Shown: positions 16,002-25,465 of the stretch, piece after piece
How positions within the stretch are numbered: position 1 is the stretch's first letter
Layout: each line of letters opens with the position of its first letter
From: Agromyces flavus
GTDB taxonomy: Bacteria; Actinomycetota; Actinomycetes; Actinomycetales; Microbacteriaceae
Direction of reading: 5' to 3'
Length of the DNA stretch: 64,000 bases
NCBI RefSeq assembly: GCF_900104685.1
Contig: NZ_LT629755.1
Span: 2,542,001-2,606,000, forward strand
Translations under genes and position numbers: made by a program
The notes under the pieces: model-generated
What the model was told of the DNA's origin: nothing
Database searches by the model: none
What the model saw: only the letters and a program-made list of their open reading frames with translations

Positions 16002-17522
16002 ATGTCCGAACCCGCGAAGCCGGCCGAACTCGGCGACGGCGAACACCTCCAGGTCCTCGGCTACGAGGACTCGTTCAACCGCTCCATGAGCCTCTGGGCG
16101 AACTTCGCCCTCGGCTTCACCTACCTCTCCCCGCTCGTGGGGGTGTACTCGCTGTTCGCGCTCGCGCTCACCGTCGGCGGACCGCCGTCCATCTGGTGGA
16201 TCGTCATCGTCGGGGCCGGACAGCTGCTGGTCTCGCTCGTGTTCGGCGAGGTGGTCTCGCAGTACCCGATCCACGGCGGCATCTACCCGTGGGCACGGCG
16301 CCTCTGGGGTCGCCGATACGCCTGGATTGCGGCCTGGGTCTACATCTGGGCCATGATCGTCACGATCACCGCGGTCGCCGAATACGGGTCCGGGTTCGCC
16401 GCGAGCCTGTTCGGCGTCGAGCACACCGCCGACACGACGCTGTGGATCACGCTCGGGCTCCTGCTGATCGCCCTCGTGATCAACCTGTCCGGCACGAAGT
16501 GGCTCGCCCGCGTCGCGCGCATCGGCCTGGCCGCCGAGCTCATCGGCGTCATCGGCCTCGGCCTCTACCTGCTGATCTTCCAGCGCAAGCAGGAGTTCAG
16601 CGTGTTCTTCGACACCATGGGCGTCGAGGGCGACGGGAGCTACCTGACGGCCTTCATGGGCGCGGCGCTCGCGGGCCTGTTCCTCTTCTACGGCTTCGAG
16701 GCGTGCGGCGACGTCGCCGAAGAGGTCGAGAACCCGGCCCGCCGCATCCCGCGGGCAATGATGCTGACGATCCTCGTCGGCGGTGTCTCGGCGCTGTTCT
16801 CGTTCGGCGGGTACGTGCTCGCCGCACCCGACCTGCAGTCCATCGTCGCGGGCGAGGACGCAGACCCGATCCCCGCCATCCTCGAGTCCACGCTCGGGCC
16901 GGTCGGCGCGAAGCTGTTCCTCGTCGTCGCCATCACGGCGTTCCTCTCCTGCGTGCTGAGCCTCCAGGCGGCCGCGAGCCGACTGCTCTTCTCGTTCGCG
17001 CGCGACGGCATGATCCCCGCCCACCGCTGGCTCTCCAAGGTCACCGAGGGCAGCAAGGTCCCCGCCAACGCGCTCATCGTCGCTTGCACGGTGCCCGCAC
17101 TCATCGCGGTGCTGGTGTGGCTGAACGCCGACCTGCTGTACCCGGTGACCGCCTTCGCGGTGCTCGGCATCTACGTCGCGTTCCAGATGGTCGTGCTCGC
17201 CTCGCTCCGGCAGCGGTTCCGCGGGTGGAAGCCCGCCGGTCCGTTCTCGCTCGGCCGCTGGGGCATGGTCGTCAACATCGCCGCACTGGCGTACGGCGTG
17301 TTCGCGATGATCCTGCTCGCGACGCCGGGCACCTCGGGCGAGCCGGTCGCCGACTGGATCGTGCTCATCGGACTCGGCGTGGTGCTCGGCACCGGCCTGG
17401 TCTACCTGCTGGTCGCCCGGCCCGACCGGCTCTCCGATGCCCCGGCCGGAGACGCGATCGAGGTCGCCGATCGGCTGCGGGCGCACCATGGCCGGCGCGC
17501 GGAGGAGGCGGCGGTCCGCTAG
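16002..17522 (+). CDS. APC-family amino acid / GABA-type permease
   Basis: 506 aa with about twelve membrane spans. Family motifs include NRSMSLWANFALGFTYLSPL (first span), FGEVVSQYPIHGGIYPWARR (consensus gating loop of APC carriers) and GLFLFYGFEACGDVAEEVEN (span 6 with the amine-binding region). Closest by pattern to GABA/choline-type permeases of the BAT1-like group. ATG at 16002 has AAAGG 9 nt upstream; the upstream ATG at 15951 and others lack one. Likely imports the amino compound that feeds the dehydrogenase at 14460. Its TAG stop interlocks with the next gene (CTAG). Confidence 0.88.
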   Translation: MSEPAKPAELGDGEHLQVLGYEDSFNRSMSLWANFALGFTYLSPLVGVYSLFALALTVGGPPSIWWIVIVGAGQLLVSLVFGEVVSQYPIHGGIYPWARRLWGRRYAWIAAWVYIWAMIVTITAVAEYGSGFAASLFGVEHTADTTLWITLGLLLIALVINLSGTKWLARVARIGLAAELIGVIGLGLYLLIFQRKQEFSVFFDTMGVEGDGSYLTAFMGAALAGLFLFYGFEACGDVAEEVENPARRIPRAMMLTILVGGVSALFSFGGYVLAAPDLQSIVAGEDADPIPAILESTLGPVGAKLFLVVAITAFLSCVLSLQAAASRLLFSFARDGMIPAHRWLSKVTEGSKVPANALIVACTVPALIAVLVWLNADLLYPVTAFAVLGIYVAFQMVVLASLRQRFRGWKPAGPFSLGRWGMVVNIAALAYGVFAMILLATPGTSGEPVADWIVLIGLGVVLGTGLVYLLVARPDRLSDAPAGDAIEVADRLRAHHGRRAEEAAVR

Positions 17523-17890
17523 GCGGAGACGCCGGTCGCGGCGACGCCCCGGTGCCCACGGGTGCCGGGGCGTCGCCGTGCGCGGCGGGGCGAGTCGTCG
17601 ATCGGACGGTGCTCGGTCGCGCGGCGTGCGGCGGCCCGCCGCTGCGCCACGCAGAGGGCGAGCATGATCGCGCACGAGACGACGTAGAACGTGTGGAGCG
17701 CCCAGATCGGACCGACCGGCAGGGTGAAGACGTAGAGCGAGTACAGGCCGTTCGCGGCGTTGATCATCGCGAGGCTCGCGACGCTGTACGACGAGACATC
17801 CCGCGTGTGCAGCGCCTTGCGTACCATCGGCAGGTTGCTGACCGCGAACACGACGGTCGCGACCGTTCCTGCGATCATCGGGATGTCCAT
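17519..17890 (-). CDS. SemiSWEET/PQ-loop-like small membrane protein
   Basis: 123 aa from ATG 17890. Three membrane spans (about 5-22, 38-56, 62-82): IAGTVATVVFAVSNLPMVRK, SSYSVASLAMINAANGLYSL, ALHTFYVVSCAIMLALCV. The NLPMVRKALHTRDVSSYS segment is the P-Q-type loop of the SemiSWEET/MtN3 group, though the Pro-Gln is Pro-Met here. The last 40 residues are Arg-rich and cytoplasmic. SemiSWEETs dimerise and move sugars or small solutes; the substrate is unknown. Convergent CTAG overlap with the APC permease. Confidence 0.72.
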   Translation of the reverse strand: MDIPMIAGTVATVVFAVSNLPMVRKALHTRDVSSYSVASLAMINAANGLYSLYVFTLPVGPIWALHTFYVVSCAIMLALCVAQRRAAARRATEHRPIDDSPRRARRRPGTRGHRGVAATGVSA

Positions 17891-18007
17891 GACCCCAAGG
17901 TAGGAGCGCGGCCCGCGCGCCGCGTCGGGCGTACGCCCCATCTTCGGTCCGAGCGCGGCATGGGTAATCCTACGCAGACGGTCCCGAGGGGGCCCGACCT
18001 GGAGCCG

Positions 18008-19633
18008 TCACACGAGCCCGTTCTCGTACGCGTACGCCGTGGCGGCCGCGCGCGTCGACAGGCCGAGCTTGCCGAAGATGTTGCTGAGATGCCGGGCCAC
18101 GGTCTTCTCGCTGAGCGAGAGCCGCTCGCCGATCGCCCGATTGGTGAGCCCGGTCGAGACGAGCCGCAGCACCTCGACCTCGCGGCCGGTGAGCAGGGAT
18201 CCCCTCCGTTCGCCGGCGGCACTCGACAGCTCGGCGAGCGCGGGATCGGCGCCGAGCTCCAGGAAGACGGCTCGGGCCGCGTCGAACTCGGCGCGGGCTC
18301 GCGTCGGCTCTCCGAGCACGTGCAGCGCTCGGCCGGCGAGCACTCGGCTGCGCGCCGTCTCGTGCGGGGCGCCGATGCGGCGCCACGCGTCGGCGGCCGC
18401 CCGCGCCGCCTCGAGTGCTCCGGTTCCGTCGCCCTCTGCGAGCAGGACCTGCGCTTCGGCGTGGCTACGAACGGCGGCGAACATGGGCGTCGACGCCGAG
18501 GCGCCCAGTCGAAGCAGGTCGCGGAGGGCAGCTCGTGCCGCGCCGGTCTCACCCGCCGCCACCTCGATCTCGACGACCGCCGGGAGCAGGTGTCGACGGG
18601 CGAAGTCGCCGACCGCGGAGGCGGTGCGCCGGATCTCGTCGCGCGCACGCGACACCCTCCCCTCGGCGAGGTCGAGGAGGGCGGAGCCCGGTTGCGGGTC
18701 CCACGCCGTCGCGCCGGCTCGCCGATACGACTCCGCGGCCGAGTGGAACGCCCCGAGCAGGCGCTGGACCTCCCCGAACCAGTACGGCGCCCCGAACGCC
18801 GCACGGTAGTCGCCCGCTCGGAGGCGCGCCATCGCGAGCTCCGCGGCGGCGGCGGCCTCCGCCCACGCCCCCTGCAGGAGCAGGAGCGCCGCCCGGAGCG
18901 CGTGCCGTTGGCCGCTGTACGCCACGAGCTCGGGCTGGTCTCGGCACCAGTCGTCGAGCACCTTCGTCCACCCGATGGCTCGCGTCAGGTCGAATGCGGT
19001 GTGGGCGACCGAGACGACCGTGCTGAGGATGATGCCCGAGCCGACCGGCGAGACCTTCCCGTCGGAGACGGCCGCCGCCGCCGCGTCGAGGCAGGCCATT
19101 CCCTCCGCCTCGCCGTCGTCGATCTCGGTCAGGCACATGCCGCGACCGAAGAGCGCCAGGGCGGCGAGGGCGGGATCCTGCGTCCGATCGGCGATGTCGC
19201 CGATCTCGCGGAAGCGCGCCTCGGCCCCGACCGGATCGCCGCTGGCGAGCTGCGCGATCGCCGGCGGGAGCCGGACGAGGCCGATCACGGAGCTCGAATC
19301 GCGGACGGCTGCGGCGAGTCGGAGACCGCGAGGCACCCACTCGAAGTTGTGCGAGAGGTCGCCGAGCTCGATCTGGTAGAGGGCCAGCCAGGCGGCCGTG
19401 CGGGCGGCACCTTCGGCGTCGTCCGCGGAGGCGAAGGCGGCGTGGGCCCGCGTGAGCACCGAGACGCACTCCTCGCCCCGTCCGCGGAGGAACGCCGCCG
19501 TCGCGAGGAGCTCGAGGTCCGCGGGACTGATCCCGCCCGCCGAATCCGCCTCTGCGAGCCGTTCGTGCGCCTCCGCCCAACGTCGTTCGGCGAATGCGGC
19601 GCGGCCGGTGTCGAGCGCGTCGGATGCCGTCAT
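18008..19633 (-). CDS. LuxR-type regulator with TPR-like helical repeats (paralogue B)
   Basis: 541 aa. Residues 1-470 are helical TPR-like repeats typical of the C-terminal half of large LAL regulators, but the AAA ATPase is absent. The end (about 475-541) is a GerE/LuxR helix-turn-helix: [61 protein letters not shown] close paralogue lies immediately upstream on the same strand (19683-21311) with matching segments such as LDDWCRDQPELVAYSGQRHA. ATG at 19633, 49 bases after the upstream copy ends; probably co-transcribed. Targets unknown. Confidence 0.87.
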   Translation of the reverse strand: MTASDALDTGRAAFAERRWAEAHERLAEADSAGGISPADLELLATAAFLRGRGEECVSVLTRAHAAFASADDAEGAARTAAWLALYQIELGDLSHNFEWVPRGLRLAAAVRDSSSVIGLVRLPPAIAQLASGDPVGAEARFREIGDIADRTQDPALAALALFGRGMCLTEIDDGEAEGMACLDAAAAAVSDGKVSPVGSGIILSTVVSVAHTAFDLTRAIGWTKVLDDWCRDQPELVAYSGQRHALRAALLLLQGAWAEAAAAAELAMARLRAGDYRAAFGAPYWFGEVQRLLGAFHSAAESYRRAGATAWDPQPGSALLDLAEGRVSRARDEIRRTASAVGDFARRHLLPAVVEIEVAAGETGAARAALRDLLRLGASASTPMFAAVRSHAEAQVLLAEGDGTGALEAARAAADAWRRIGAPHETARSRVLAGRALHVLGEPTRARAEFDAARAVFLELGADPALAELSSAAGERRGSLLTGREVEVLRLVSTGLTNRAIGERLSLSEKTVARHLSNIFGKLGLSTRAAATAYAYENGLV

Positions 19634-19682
19634 CGCGGGCCGCCGCCGTCGCGCGAGCCTGGGCGACACCCTATGCGGCCGC

Positions 19683-21311
19683 TCACACGAGGCCGTTCTC
19701 GTAGGCGTAGGCCGTCGCTCCGGCGCGGCTCGACAAGCCGAGCTTGGCGAAGATGTTGCTGAGATGCCGTGCCACGGTCTTCTCGCTGAGCGAGAGGCGC
19801 TCGGCGATCGCCCGGTTGGTGAGACCGGTCGACACGAGGCGGAGCACCTCCAACTCCCGGTCGGTGAGGGCGCCGCTGCCCCGCCCGGAACCCATGATCC
19901 GGTCGAGTTCGACGAGCGCAGGCACGGCGCCGAGCTCGGTGAATCCCGCGCGCGCCGCTTCGAACTCGGCGCGCGCCCGTTCTGCCTCGCCGAGCGCCCG
20001 GAGGGCCCGCCCGAGGAGCACGCGACTCCGAGCCAGTTCGTAGGGCACGCCGAGTTCGCGCCATCCGCTGCCCGCCTCGCCCCCCGCGACGAGCGCCTCG
20101 GCGGCATCGCCCTCGGCGAGCCGCACTTGCGCCGTCGCGAACGCGATCACGGTCGCGAGCATCGGCGACGGGGTCGAGCCGGCCCGCACGCGCAGTTCGG
20201 CGAGCGCCCGACGCGACGCCTCGAGGTCTCCGGCCGCGATCTCGATCTCGACCATGGCGGGGAGCCGGTACCGCCGCATGAAGCGGTCCGCGTCGGCAGC
20301 GCTGCGCCGGATCTGCTCCTGCGCGCGCTCGACCTTCCCCTCGGTGAGCAGGAGCATGGCGGCACCCGGATGCGGATCCCAGGCGGCTTCACCCGCCCGC
20401 CGGAACGACTCCGCGGCCGAGTGCAATGCGCCGCGGAGCCGCTGGAGCTCGCCGTACCAGTACGGCGCCCCCCACATGGCGCGGTAGTCGCCCGCCCGGA
20501 AACGCGACATCCCGAGCTCCGCCTCGGTCGACGCCTCGTCCCACGCGCCCTGCAACCGGAGGAGCGCGGAACGCAGGGCATGCCGCTGCCCGTCGTACGC
20601 CACGAGCTCCGGCTGGCCCCGGCACCAGTCGTCGAGGACCGCGGTCCATGCGACGACTCGCGCGAGGTCGAACCCGATATGCGCCATGCCCACCGCGGTG
20701 CACAGGATGAAGCCGGAGAAGACCGGGGACGTCGCGCGGTGCTCGACCGCGGCGACCGCTCGGTCCATGTGCGCAAAGCCCGCGCCGTCGTCGCCGAGTT
20801 CGAGCACGCAGTAGCCGCGCAGGAAGGCTCCCATGGCCGCGAGGTCGAGGTCCCGGAACCGCTCGGCGATCTCCTCGATCTCGATGGCCTGACGCTCGGC
20901 GCCGAGGTGGTCTCCGCTCGCGATCGATGCGACCGTGGTGGGCACCATCGCGAGACCCACGACCGACGTCGACGGTTCGGCGAGCGAGGTCAGGAGCCGG
21001 CGAGCCCTCGGGATCCACTCGAAGCTGTGCGAGAACTCGCCGAGCTCGATCTGGTAGACGGCGATCCACGCCGCCGCTCGGGCTCCGCTCTCGACGTCGC
21101 CGTGCACGACGTACGCTTCGTGGGCCCTCGTCATCACGTCGAGCGCGGCGTGGCCCTCGCCGCGGAGCAGGGCCGCGGTCGCGAGCACCTCGAGGTCGGG
21201 CGGCGCGAGACCGCCGTCGGCGTCGGCGATGGACAGTCGCTCGTACGCCTCCGCCCAGCGCAGCTCCGTCGCGGCGGCGCGGCCCGACTCGATGGTGCTG
21301 GACTGGATCAT
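19683..21311 (-). CDS. LuxR-type regulator with TPR-like helical repeats (paralogue A)
   Basis: 542 aa, one residue longer than its neighbour and alignable along the full length, for example [24 protein letters not shown] segments and the helix-turn-helix [20 protein letters not shown] plus [16 protein letters not shown]. The C-terminal ending AYAYENGLV is the same in both. Tandem duplication is the simplest explanation. No sensor or ATPase domain; activity is presumably set by binding of a partner or ligand to the helical repeats. First gene of the pair; start ATG 21311. Confidence 0.87.
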   Translation of the reverse strand: MIQSSTIESGRAAATELRWAEAYERLSIADADGGLAPPDLEVLATAALLRGEGHAALDVMTRAHEAYVVHGDVESGARAAAWIAVYQIELGEFSHSFEWIPRARRLLTSLAEPSTSVVGLAMVPTTVASIASGDHLGAERQAIEIEEIAERFRDLDLAAMGAFLRGYCVLELGDDGAGFAHMDRAVAAVEHRATSPVFSGFILCTAVGMAHIGFDLARVVAWTAVLDDWCRGQPELVAYDGQRHALRSALLRLQGAWDEASTEAELGMSRFRAGDYRAMWGAPYWYGELQRLRGALHSAAESFRRAGEAAWDPHPGAAMLLLTEGKVERAQEQIRRSAADADRFMRRYRLPAMVEIEIAAGDLEASRRALAELRVRAGSTPSPMLATVIAFATAQVRLAEGDAAEALVAGGEAGSGWRELGVPYELARSRVLLGRALRALGEAERARAEFEAARAGFTELGAVPALVELDRIMGSGRGSGALTDRELEVLRLVSTGLTNRAIAERLSLSEKTVARHLSNIFAKLGLSSRAGATAYAYENGLV

Positions 21312-21334
21312 CTCGCTCCGCCGGTCGGGCCTCT

Positions 21335-21691
21335 TCAGCGGGCGGATGCCGCGTCGATCTCGTCGCGGCGCAGGGCCACGATCCGATCGACGAGCCCATC
21401 GGGCAGGGGATGGTCGGCGGTGAAGCGGATGGTGCCCTTCGAGAAGGAGTACCCGCCGAGCTCGCCGGAGACGGCATCCACGACGGCGGGACTGAAGGGG
21501 TAGAGGCCGATGTGGCCCTTGGCCTGCATCACCGAGAGCAGCGGTCGATCGCGGTAGCGCAAGGCGGGCATCCCGTAGCTCACGCCCTCGACCGCCTCGG
21601 GCACGAGATCGAGCGCCGCACGCTGCACCTCGGCCATCGCCGAGCGGTCGGGCTCGTCGAGGCCCGCGATGTAGTCCGTCATCTCCCCCAT
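21335..21691 (-). CDS. DUF1801-domain protein (iron-chaperone-like)
   Basis: 118 aa from ATG 21691 (alternatives 21700 and 21682; none has a clear ribosome-binding site). Family features: [78 protein letters not shown]1801 proteins are small YdhG/frataxin-like fold proteins; some act in intracellular iron handling, most are uncharacterised. Its end is 23 bases before the LuxR paralogue A start, so it may head that transcript. It is divergent from acylphosphatase. Confidence 0.82.
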   Translation of the reverse strand: MGEMTDYIAGLDEPDRSAMAEVQRAALDLVPEAVEGVSYGMPALRYRDRPLLSVMQAKGHIGLYPFSPAVVDAVSGELGGYSFSKGTIRFTADHPLPDGLVDRIVALRRDEIDAASAR

Positions 21692-21776
21692 GCGCGTCAT
21701 GGTACGCGCGCGCGGCACGCCGCGGCATCCGTGCGCCGCCCCCGCATGCGGTCTACCCTCATCACGAGGGGGTCGC

Positions 21777-22046
21777 ATGATCCGGCAGCGCGTCATCGTC
21801 CACGGCCGCGTGCAGGCGGTCGGATTCCGCTACAGCGCGCTCCTCGAGGCCAAGCGCCTCGGCGTGGCCGGGTGGATCCGCAACCGGTCCGACGGTGCGG
21901 TCGAGGCCGAGATCGAGGGCGACGAGTCCTCGGTCGACGCCATGCTGGGATGGCTCGACGACGGTCCGCCGGGGGCGGACGTCACGTCCATCAGCACGAC
22001 CGATCTCGAGCCGACGGGCGAGCGTGGATTTCGCGTGACGGGATGA
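21777..22046 (+). CDS. acyP: Acylphosphatase
   Basis: 89 aa, the normal size. Hydrolyses acylphosphates such as carbamoyl- or 1,3-bisphosphoglycerate. Catalytic Arg and Asn lie in IVHGRVQAVGFRYSAL and GVAGWIRNRSDGAVEAEIEG. ATG at 21777 has GAGGGGG 5 nt before it. Followed after 57 bases by a cluster of very small genes on the same strand; a shared transcript is possible. Confidence 0.93.
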   Translation: MIRQRVIVHGRVQAVGFRYSALLEAKRLGVAGWIRNRSDGAVEAEIEGDESSVDAMLGWLDDGPPGADVTSISTTDLEPTGERGFRVTG

Positions 22047-22103
22047 CGGATGGCGCGGCGGCCCGAGCGCCGCGCGGCGGCTCGACCAACGGAAGGAGCA
22101 CCC

Positions 22104-22319
22104 ATGAGCGACGCCTGGGGCGACGACCCCGCCGGTGAGGACGAGGAGCTGTGGCGCGAGCAGGTGGTCAACGACGCGGTTGCGGGCGAGCACGTGCTCA
22201 CCGACGAGGAGTTGGACCTCGACGCGCTCGAGCGCGAGGGGCTCTCCGAAGTCGACGAGGAGGACGAGGACACGGTCGACGAGGACGACTTCGGCGACGT
22301 CCTCGACGACGACCGCTGA
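22104..22319 (+). CDS. Small acidic protein with NDAVAGE motif
   Basis: 71 aa, extremely acidic (long runs of Asp/Glu, such as EVDEEDEDTVDEDDFGDVLD at the end) and so soluble and probably unstructured. Strong ribosome-binding site GGAAGGAG at 22091-22098. The segment VVNDAVAGEHVL recurs as TVTNDAVAGETVL in the small protein at 22766-22999, so the two are related over about 15 residues. No known family recognised. Codon use matches the host. Confidence 0.75.
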   Translation: MSDAWGDDPAGEDEELWREQVVNDAVAGEHVLTDEELDLDALEREGLSEVDEEDEDTVDEDDFGDVLDDDR

Positions 22320-22436
22320 TCCTGACCGCCGAACGGCGTGCTGTCAACGACTGTCGCCGAGCCCCGCACCGGCGTTGACTGGCCTCTCGGGTCGCGCGCG
22401 ATCGCTGCGGGCCCGAGGGAAGGACGGTGCGGACCG

Positions 22437-22769
22437 ATGGCCGACGGCGATGTGGAGACCATTTCCAAGCGGGGACAGTGGGTGAACCGAGTGGTGGGCG
22501 AGCCGGAGCGCTCGCAGAGCTACCGGACGAAGGAGGAGGCGATCGACGCGGGCCGCGAGCTCGCAGCCCTGCACGGCACCGCCCACCGCGTCATCGACGC
22601 CGACGAGACCGGTGCCATCACCGACGAGGACGAGGCGGTCGAGATCGACCAGGACGCCGGGTCGCCGGTGGACCCGGCCGACCCGGGCGACGGCACCCGG
22701 CCGGAGCGTGCCGCCGGGGTACCCCAAGACGGCCCGATCGAGGCACGAGCGGAGGACGCGGGAGCATGA
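22437..22769 (+). CDS. DUF2188-domain protein
   Basis: 110 aa. The first 65 residues form a DUF2188 unit (VETISKRGQWVNRVVGEPER, SQSYRTKEEAIDAGRELAAL, GTAHRVIDADETGAI), a small alpha-beta domain of unknown function often found in stress-related small proteins. The tail is acidic and Pro/Gly-rich. AAGGA lies at 22420-22424, somewhat far from the ATG. The stop overlaps the next start (ATGA at 22766-22769), so both proteins should be co-translated. Confidence 0.8.
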   Translation: MADGDVETISKRGQWVNRVVGEPERSQSYRTKEEAIDAGRELAALHGTAHRVIDADETGAITDEDEAVEIDQDAGSPVDPADPGDGTRPERAAGVPQDGPIEARAEDAGA

Positions 22770-22999
22770 GCGACGCACGCGACGCATTCACGGGAGACGA
22801 CGTCATCGAGGGTGACCTCGAGGCGAAGCAGACGGTGACCAACGACGCCGTGGCCGGCGAGACGGTGCTTCCGGGGCCCGGCGACGGCAACGACGGCCCG
22901 ACGGGCGGCATGCCGCGGGAGCAGGAGCCGGTCTACGCCGAGAACGACCTCGCCGGCGAGGAAGTCGACCTCGACGACGAGCCCGAAGGGGAGGGCTGA
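22766..22999 (+). CDS. Small acidic protein with NDAVAGE motif (second copy)
   Basis: 77 aa, acidic, with no hydrophobic segment. Starts inside the stop codon of the DUF2188 gene. Shares TNDAVAGETVL with the 71-aa protein at 22104; the rest is Gly/Pro/Glu-rich (PGPGDGNDGPTGGMPREQEP). Could be a partner or a decoy-like disordered protein; no function can be assigned. Last gene before the terminator at 23040. Confidence 0.75.
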   Translation: MSDARDAFTGDDVIEGDLEAKQTVTNDAVAGETVLPGPGDGNDGPTGGMPREQEPVYAENDLAGEEVDLDDEPEGEG

Positions 23000-23039
23000 C
23001 GCTCACGAGCGCGAGCCCGTCGGCTCGAGCAGGACGACG

Positions 23040-23069
23040 AAGGGCCCGCCGGCGAACCGGCGGGCCCTT
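23040..23069. terminator. Convergent hairpin terminator
   Basis: 13-bp perfect stem (23040-23052 with 23057-23069) and a 4-nt loop, ending in TT on both strands. It lies between the small acidic gene (ends 22999) and rplA (ends 23090), so it can stop transcription from both sides. Confidence 0.8.
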
Positions 23070-23089
23070 CAGGTCTCGGTGGACCGAGA

Positions 23090-23779
23090 TCAGATGGAGT
23101 TGACGTCCAGCGGGATGCCCGGGCCGAACGTGGTCGACACGGCGCCCTTCTGAATGTAGCGGCCCTTGGCGCTCGACGGCTTGAGGCGCACGACCTCCTC
23201 GAGGGCGGTCTTGAGGTTCTCGTCGAGCTGCTCCTGCGAGAACGACGCCTTGCCGACGACGAAGTGCACGTTGGCGTGCTTGTCGACGCGGAACTCGATC
23301 TTGCCGCCCTTGATGTCTTCCACGGCCTTGGCCGGGTTGGGGGTCACGGTGCCGGTCTTGGGGTTCGGCATGAGGCCGCGCGGGCCGAGCACCTTGCCGA
23401 GACGACCGACCTGGCCCATCAGCTCGGGCGTGGCGACGGCCGCGTCGAACGCGGTGTAGCCGCCGGCGACCTTCTCGATGAGCTCGGCGCCGCCGACCTC
23501 GTCAGCGCCCGCGGCGATCGCGGCCTCGGCGGCCGGGCCGGTAGCGAACACGATGACGCGCGCGGTCTTGCCGGTGCCGTGCGGCAGGATGACGGTGCCG
23601 CGCACCATCTGGTCGGCCTTGCGGGGGTCGACGCCGAGCTTCAGCGCGACCTCGACGGTCGAGTCGAACTTCGCCGAGCCGGTCTGCTTCGCGAGGGCGA
23701 CCGCGTCGGTGGGGGTGTAGTACTTGCCGGCCTCGATCTTCTCGGCCGCGGCCCGGTAGGCCTTGGACTTCTGTGCCAT
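23090..23779 (-). CDS. rplA: 50S ribosomal protein L1
   Basis: 229 aa, full length. Builds the L1 stalk near the ribosomal E site. Clear signature [40 protein letters not shown], and [23 protein letters not shown] 23779 has AAGGAG 8 nt upstream. Last gene of secE-nusG-rplK-rplA. In other bacteria L1 represses translation of the rplKA message by binding its leader; I did not find a convincing L1-site copy by eye. Confidence 0.98.
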   Translation of the reverse strand: MAQKSKAYRAAAEKIEAGKYYTPTDAVALAKQTGSAKFDSTVEVALKLGVDPRKADQMVRGTVILPHGTGKTARVIVFATGPAAEAAIAAGADEVGGAELIEKVAGGYTAFDAAVATPELMGQVGRLGKVLGPRGLMPNPKTGTVTPNPAKAVEDIKGGKIEFRVDKHANVHFVVGKASFSQEQLDENLKTALEEVVRLKPSSAKGRYIQKGAVSTTFGPGIPLDVNSI

Positions 23780-23876
23780 GTTGGTTCTCCTTGAGAGAGT
23801 GTGGTCATCGCGCCTGGCGGGCGCTGCCACGGATGAGAGTTCTGTGGTGACGGATGCCGCGGCATCCGCTCGGGCC

Positions 23877-24305
23877 TTATTCGACCGTGATGCCCATCGA
23901 GCGAGCGGTGCCGGCGATGATCTTCGACGCGGCGTCGATGTCGTTGGCGTTGAGGTCGACCATCTTGGACTCGGCGATCTCGCGGACCTGGGCCTGCGTG
24001 ATCTTGCCCACCTTGGTGGTGTGCGGGACGCCCGAGCCCTTGGCGACGCCGGCGGCCTTCTTGATGAGCTCGGCGGCGGGCGGGGTCTTCAGGACGAACG
24101 TGAACGAGCGGTCCTCGTAGACGGTGATCTCGACCGGGATGACGTTGCCGCGCTGGGCCTCGGTCGCGGCGTTGTACGCCTTGCAGAACTCCATGATGTT
24201 GACGCCGTGCTGACCCAGCGCCGGACCGATCGGCGGGGCGGGGTTGGCGGCGCCGGCCTTGATCTGAAGCTTGATCAGACCAGTGACCTTCTTCTTCGGT
24301 GCCAT
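23877..24305 (-). CDS. rplK: 50S ribosomal protein L11
   Basis: 142 aa. Binds 23S rRNA at the GTPase centre; the N-terminal Pro-rich arm ([20 protein letters not shown]) is the classical L11 motif, as is the C-terminal [20 protein letters not shown]. Followed by rplA after 97 bases on the same strand. ATG 24305 has AGGAAG upstream. Confidence 0.98.
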   Translation of the reverse strand: MAPKKKVTGLIKLQIKAGAANPAPPIGPALGQHGVNIMEFCKAYNAATEAQRGNVIPVEITVYEDRSFTFVLKTPPAAELIKKAAGVAKGSGVPHTTKVGKITQAQVREIAESKMVDLNANDIDAASKIIAGTARSMGITVE

Positions 24306-24428
24306 GATTTCTCTCTTCCTGTGTCGAACGCCCGGTCGAATGGGCCGGGGCACTCTCCCGCAGTTCCGGCGGATCCGGGCTGCGGTGGTCTGTGTGCTGT
24401 TGATCCAGTACTGCCTGGACGCAGCACA

Positions 24429-24451
24429 ACCCTCCGATGATACCGGAGGGT
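24429..24451 (-). promoter_or_regulatory. Hairpin between nusG and rplK
   Basis: 8-bp stem (24429-24436 with 24444-24451) and 7-nt loop in the 170-base nusG-rplK gap. It may be a weak terminator or attenuator separating nusG from the ribosomal genes; no T-tract follows on the minus strand. Confidence 0.4.
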
Positions 24452-24475
24452 CGCTGCGCGCTGGCTGTATGCGGT

Positions 24476-25399
24476 TTAGAGCTTGGTGACCTGGTCGAAG
24501 CTGAGCTCGACCGGGGTCTCGCGCTCGAACAGCGAGACCAGCACGGTGAGCTTGCCGCTCTCGGGCTTGATCTCGTTGATCGTGCCGGGCAGGCCCGCGA
24601 ACGAGCCGTCCTTGATCGTGATGGTCTCGCCGATCTCGAAGTCGACCTCGGCGGGGATCTGGCGGGCGGCCCCGCCGGCGGCGGCGCCCTTCGCACCCTT
24701 GGCGGGCGCGACGTCCTTGATGTCGACGAGGCTCTTCAGCATGTTGAAGGCCTCTTCGAAGCGCAGCGGCGTCGGGTTGTGGGCGTTGCCAACGAAGCCG
24801 GTGACGCCCGGAGTGTGGCGGATGACCGACCAGCTCTCCTCGTTGAGGTCCATGCGGACGAGCACGTAGCCGGGCACGCGCACGCGCGTGACCATCTTGC
24901 GCTGGCCGTTCTTGATCTCGACGACGTCCTCCATGGGGACCTCGACCTGGTGGATGAAGTCGGCCATCGCCATGGTCTCGCGACGCTGCTCGATGTTCGC
25001 CTTCACGCGGCGCTCGAATCCGGCGTAGGAGTGGACGACGTACCACTTGCCCGGGAGGAACCGCAGCTCGTTCCGGAACGCGTCGTACGGGTCGTGCTCC
25101 TCGTCTTCTTCGACGACCGCCTCGAAGGCGGCCTCGGCCTCTTCGGCGGAGTCGATCTCGAGGGCGTCGTCGACGACGGCGTCGGCCTCGGGGTCGGTCG
25201 CCTCAGCGAGCGAGTCGAGTACGGCGTCGAGGTCGATGTCGTTGCCCTCGTCGTCGACGACGTGCACCGCACGGTGCTCGGCCGGCTCGACCGAGTCCTC
25301 GTCGTGCTCCTGGGTGCCGCCCTCCTGGGCCTCTTCGACCTCGGACGACTGCTCAGCGGCGGTGGCCCAGTCGACGTCCTCGCGCTCGTTCCTGGTCAC
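24476..25399 (-). CDS. nusG: Transcription termination/antitermination factor NusG
   Basis: 307 aa from GTG 25399. The NGN domain starts near residue 117 ([53 protein letters not shown]) and the KOW domain is at the C-terminus ([33 protein letters not shown]). The first 110 residues are a very acidic extension, as in many actinobacterial NusG proteins. Between the two domains there is an Ala/Gly/Lys linker. Binds RNA polymerase and links it to Rho or the ribosome. 66 bases after secE. Confidence 0.97.
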   Translation of the reverse strand: MTRNEREDVDWATAAEQSSEVEEAQEGGTQEHDEDSVEPAEHRAVHVVDDEGNDIDLDAVLDSLAEATDPEADAVVDDALEIDSAEEAEAAFEAVVEEDEEHDPYDAFRNELRFLPGKWYVVHSYAGFERRVKANIEQRRETMAMADFIHQVEVPMEDVVEIKNGQRKMVTRVRVPGYVLVRMDLNEESWSVIRHTPGVTGFVGNAHNPTPLRFEEAFNMLKSLVDIKDVAPAKGAKGAAAGGAARQIPAEVDFEIGETITIKDGSFAGLPGTINEIKPESGKLTVLVSLFERETPVELSFDQVTKL

Positions 25400-25465
25400 T
25401 GTTCCTCAATCCTTCTCTGCTGCCGTGCCGCGGGTTCGCGCGGCGGGTGCGGGCCGACGGCCCGA

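Noticed and set aside
14372..19762. Very long plus-strand frame (nearly 1800 codons) spanning several genes
   Set aside because: Arg/Pro/Ala-rich composition typical of a wrong frame in high-GC DNA; it crosses well-supported genes on both strands and has no recognisable domain.
23850..23873. Palindrome CGGATGCCGCGGCATCCG as operator of rplA
   Set aside because: It is two facing copies of the frequent GGATGCC word, which recurs throughout the window (also at 54458), so it is not specific to this operon.
23780..23876. L1-binding autoregulatory leader between rplK and rplA
   Set aside because: I could not find a convincing imitation of the 23S rRNA L1 site in this spacer by eye.
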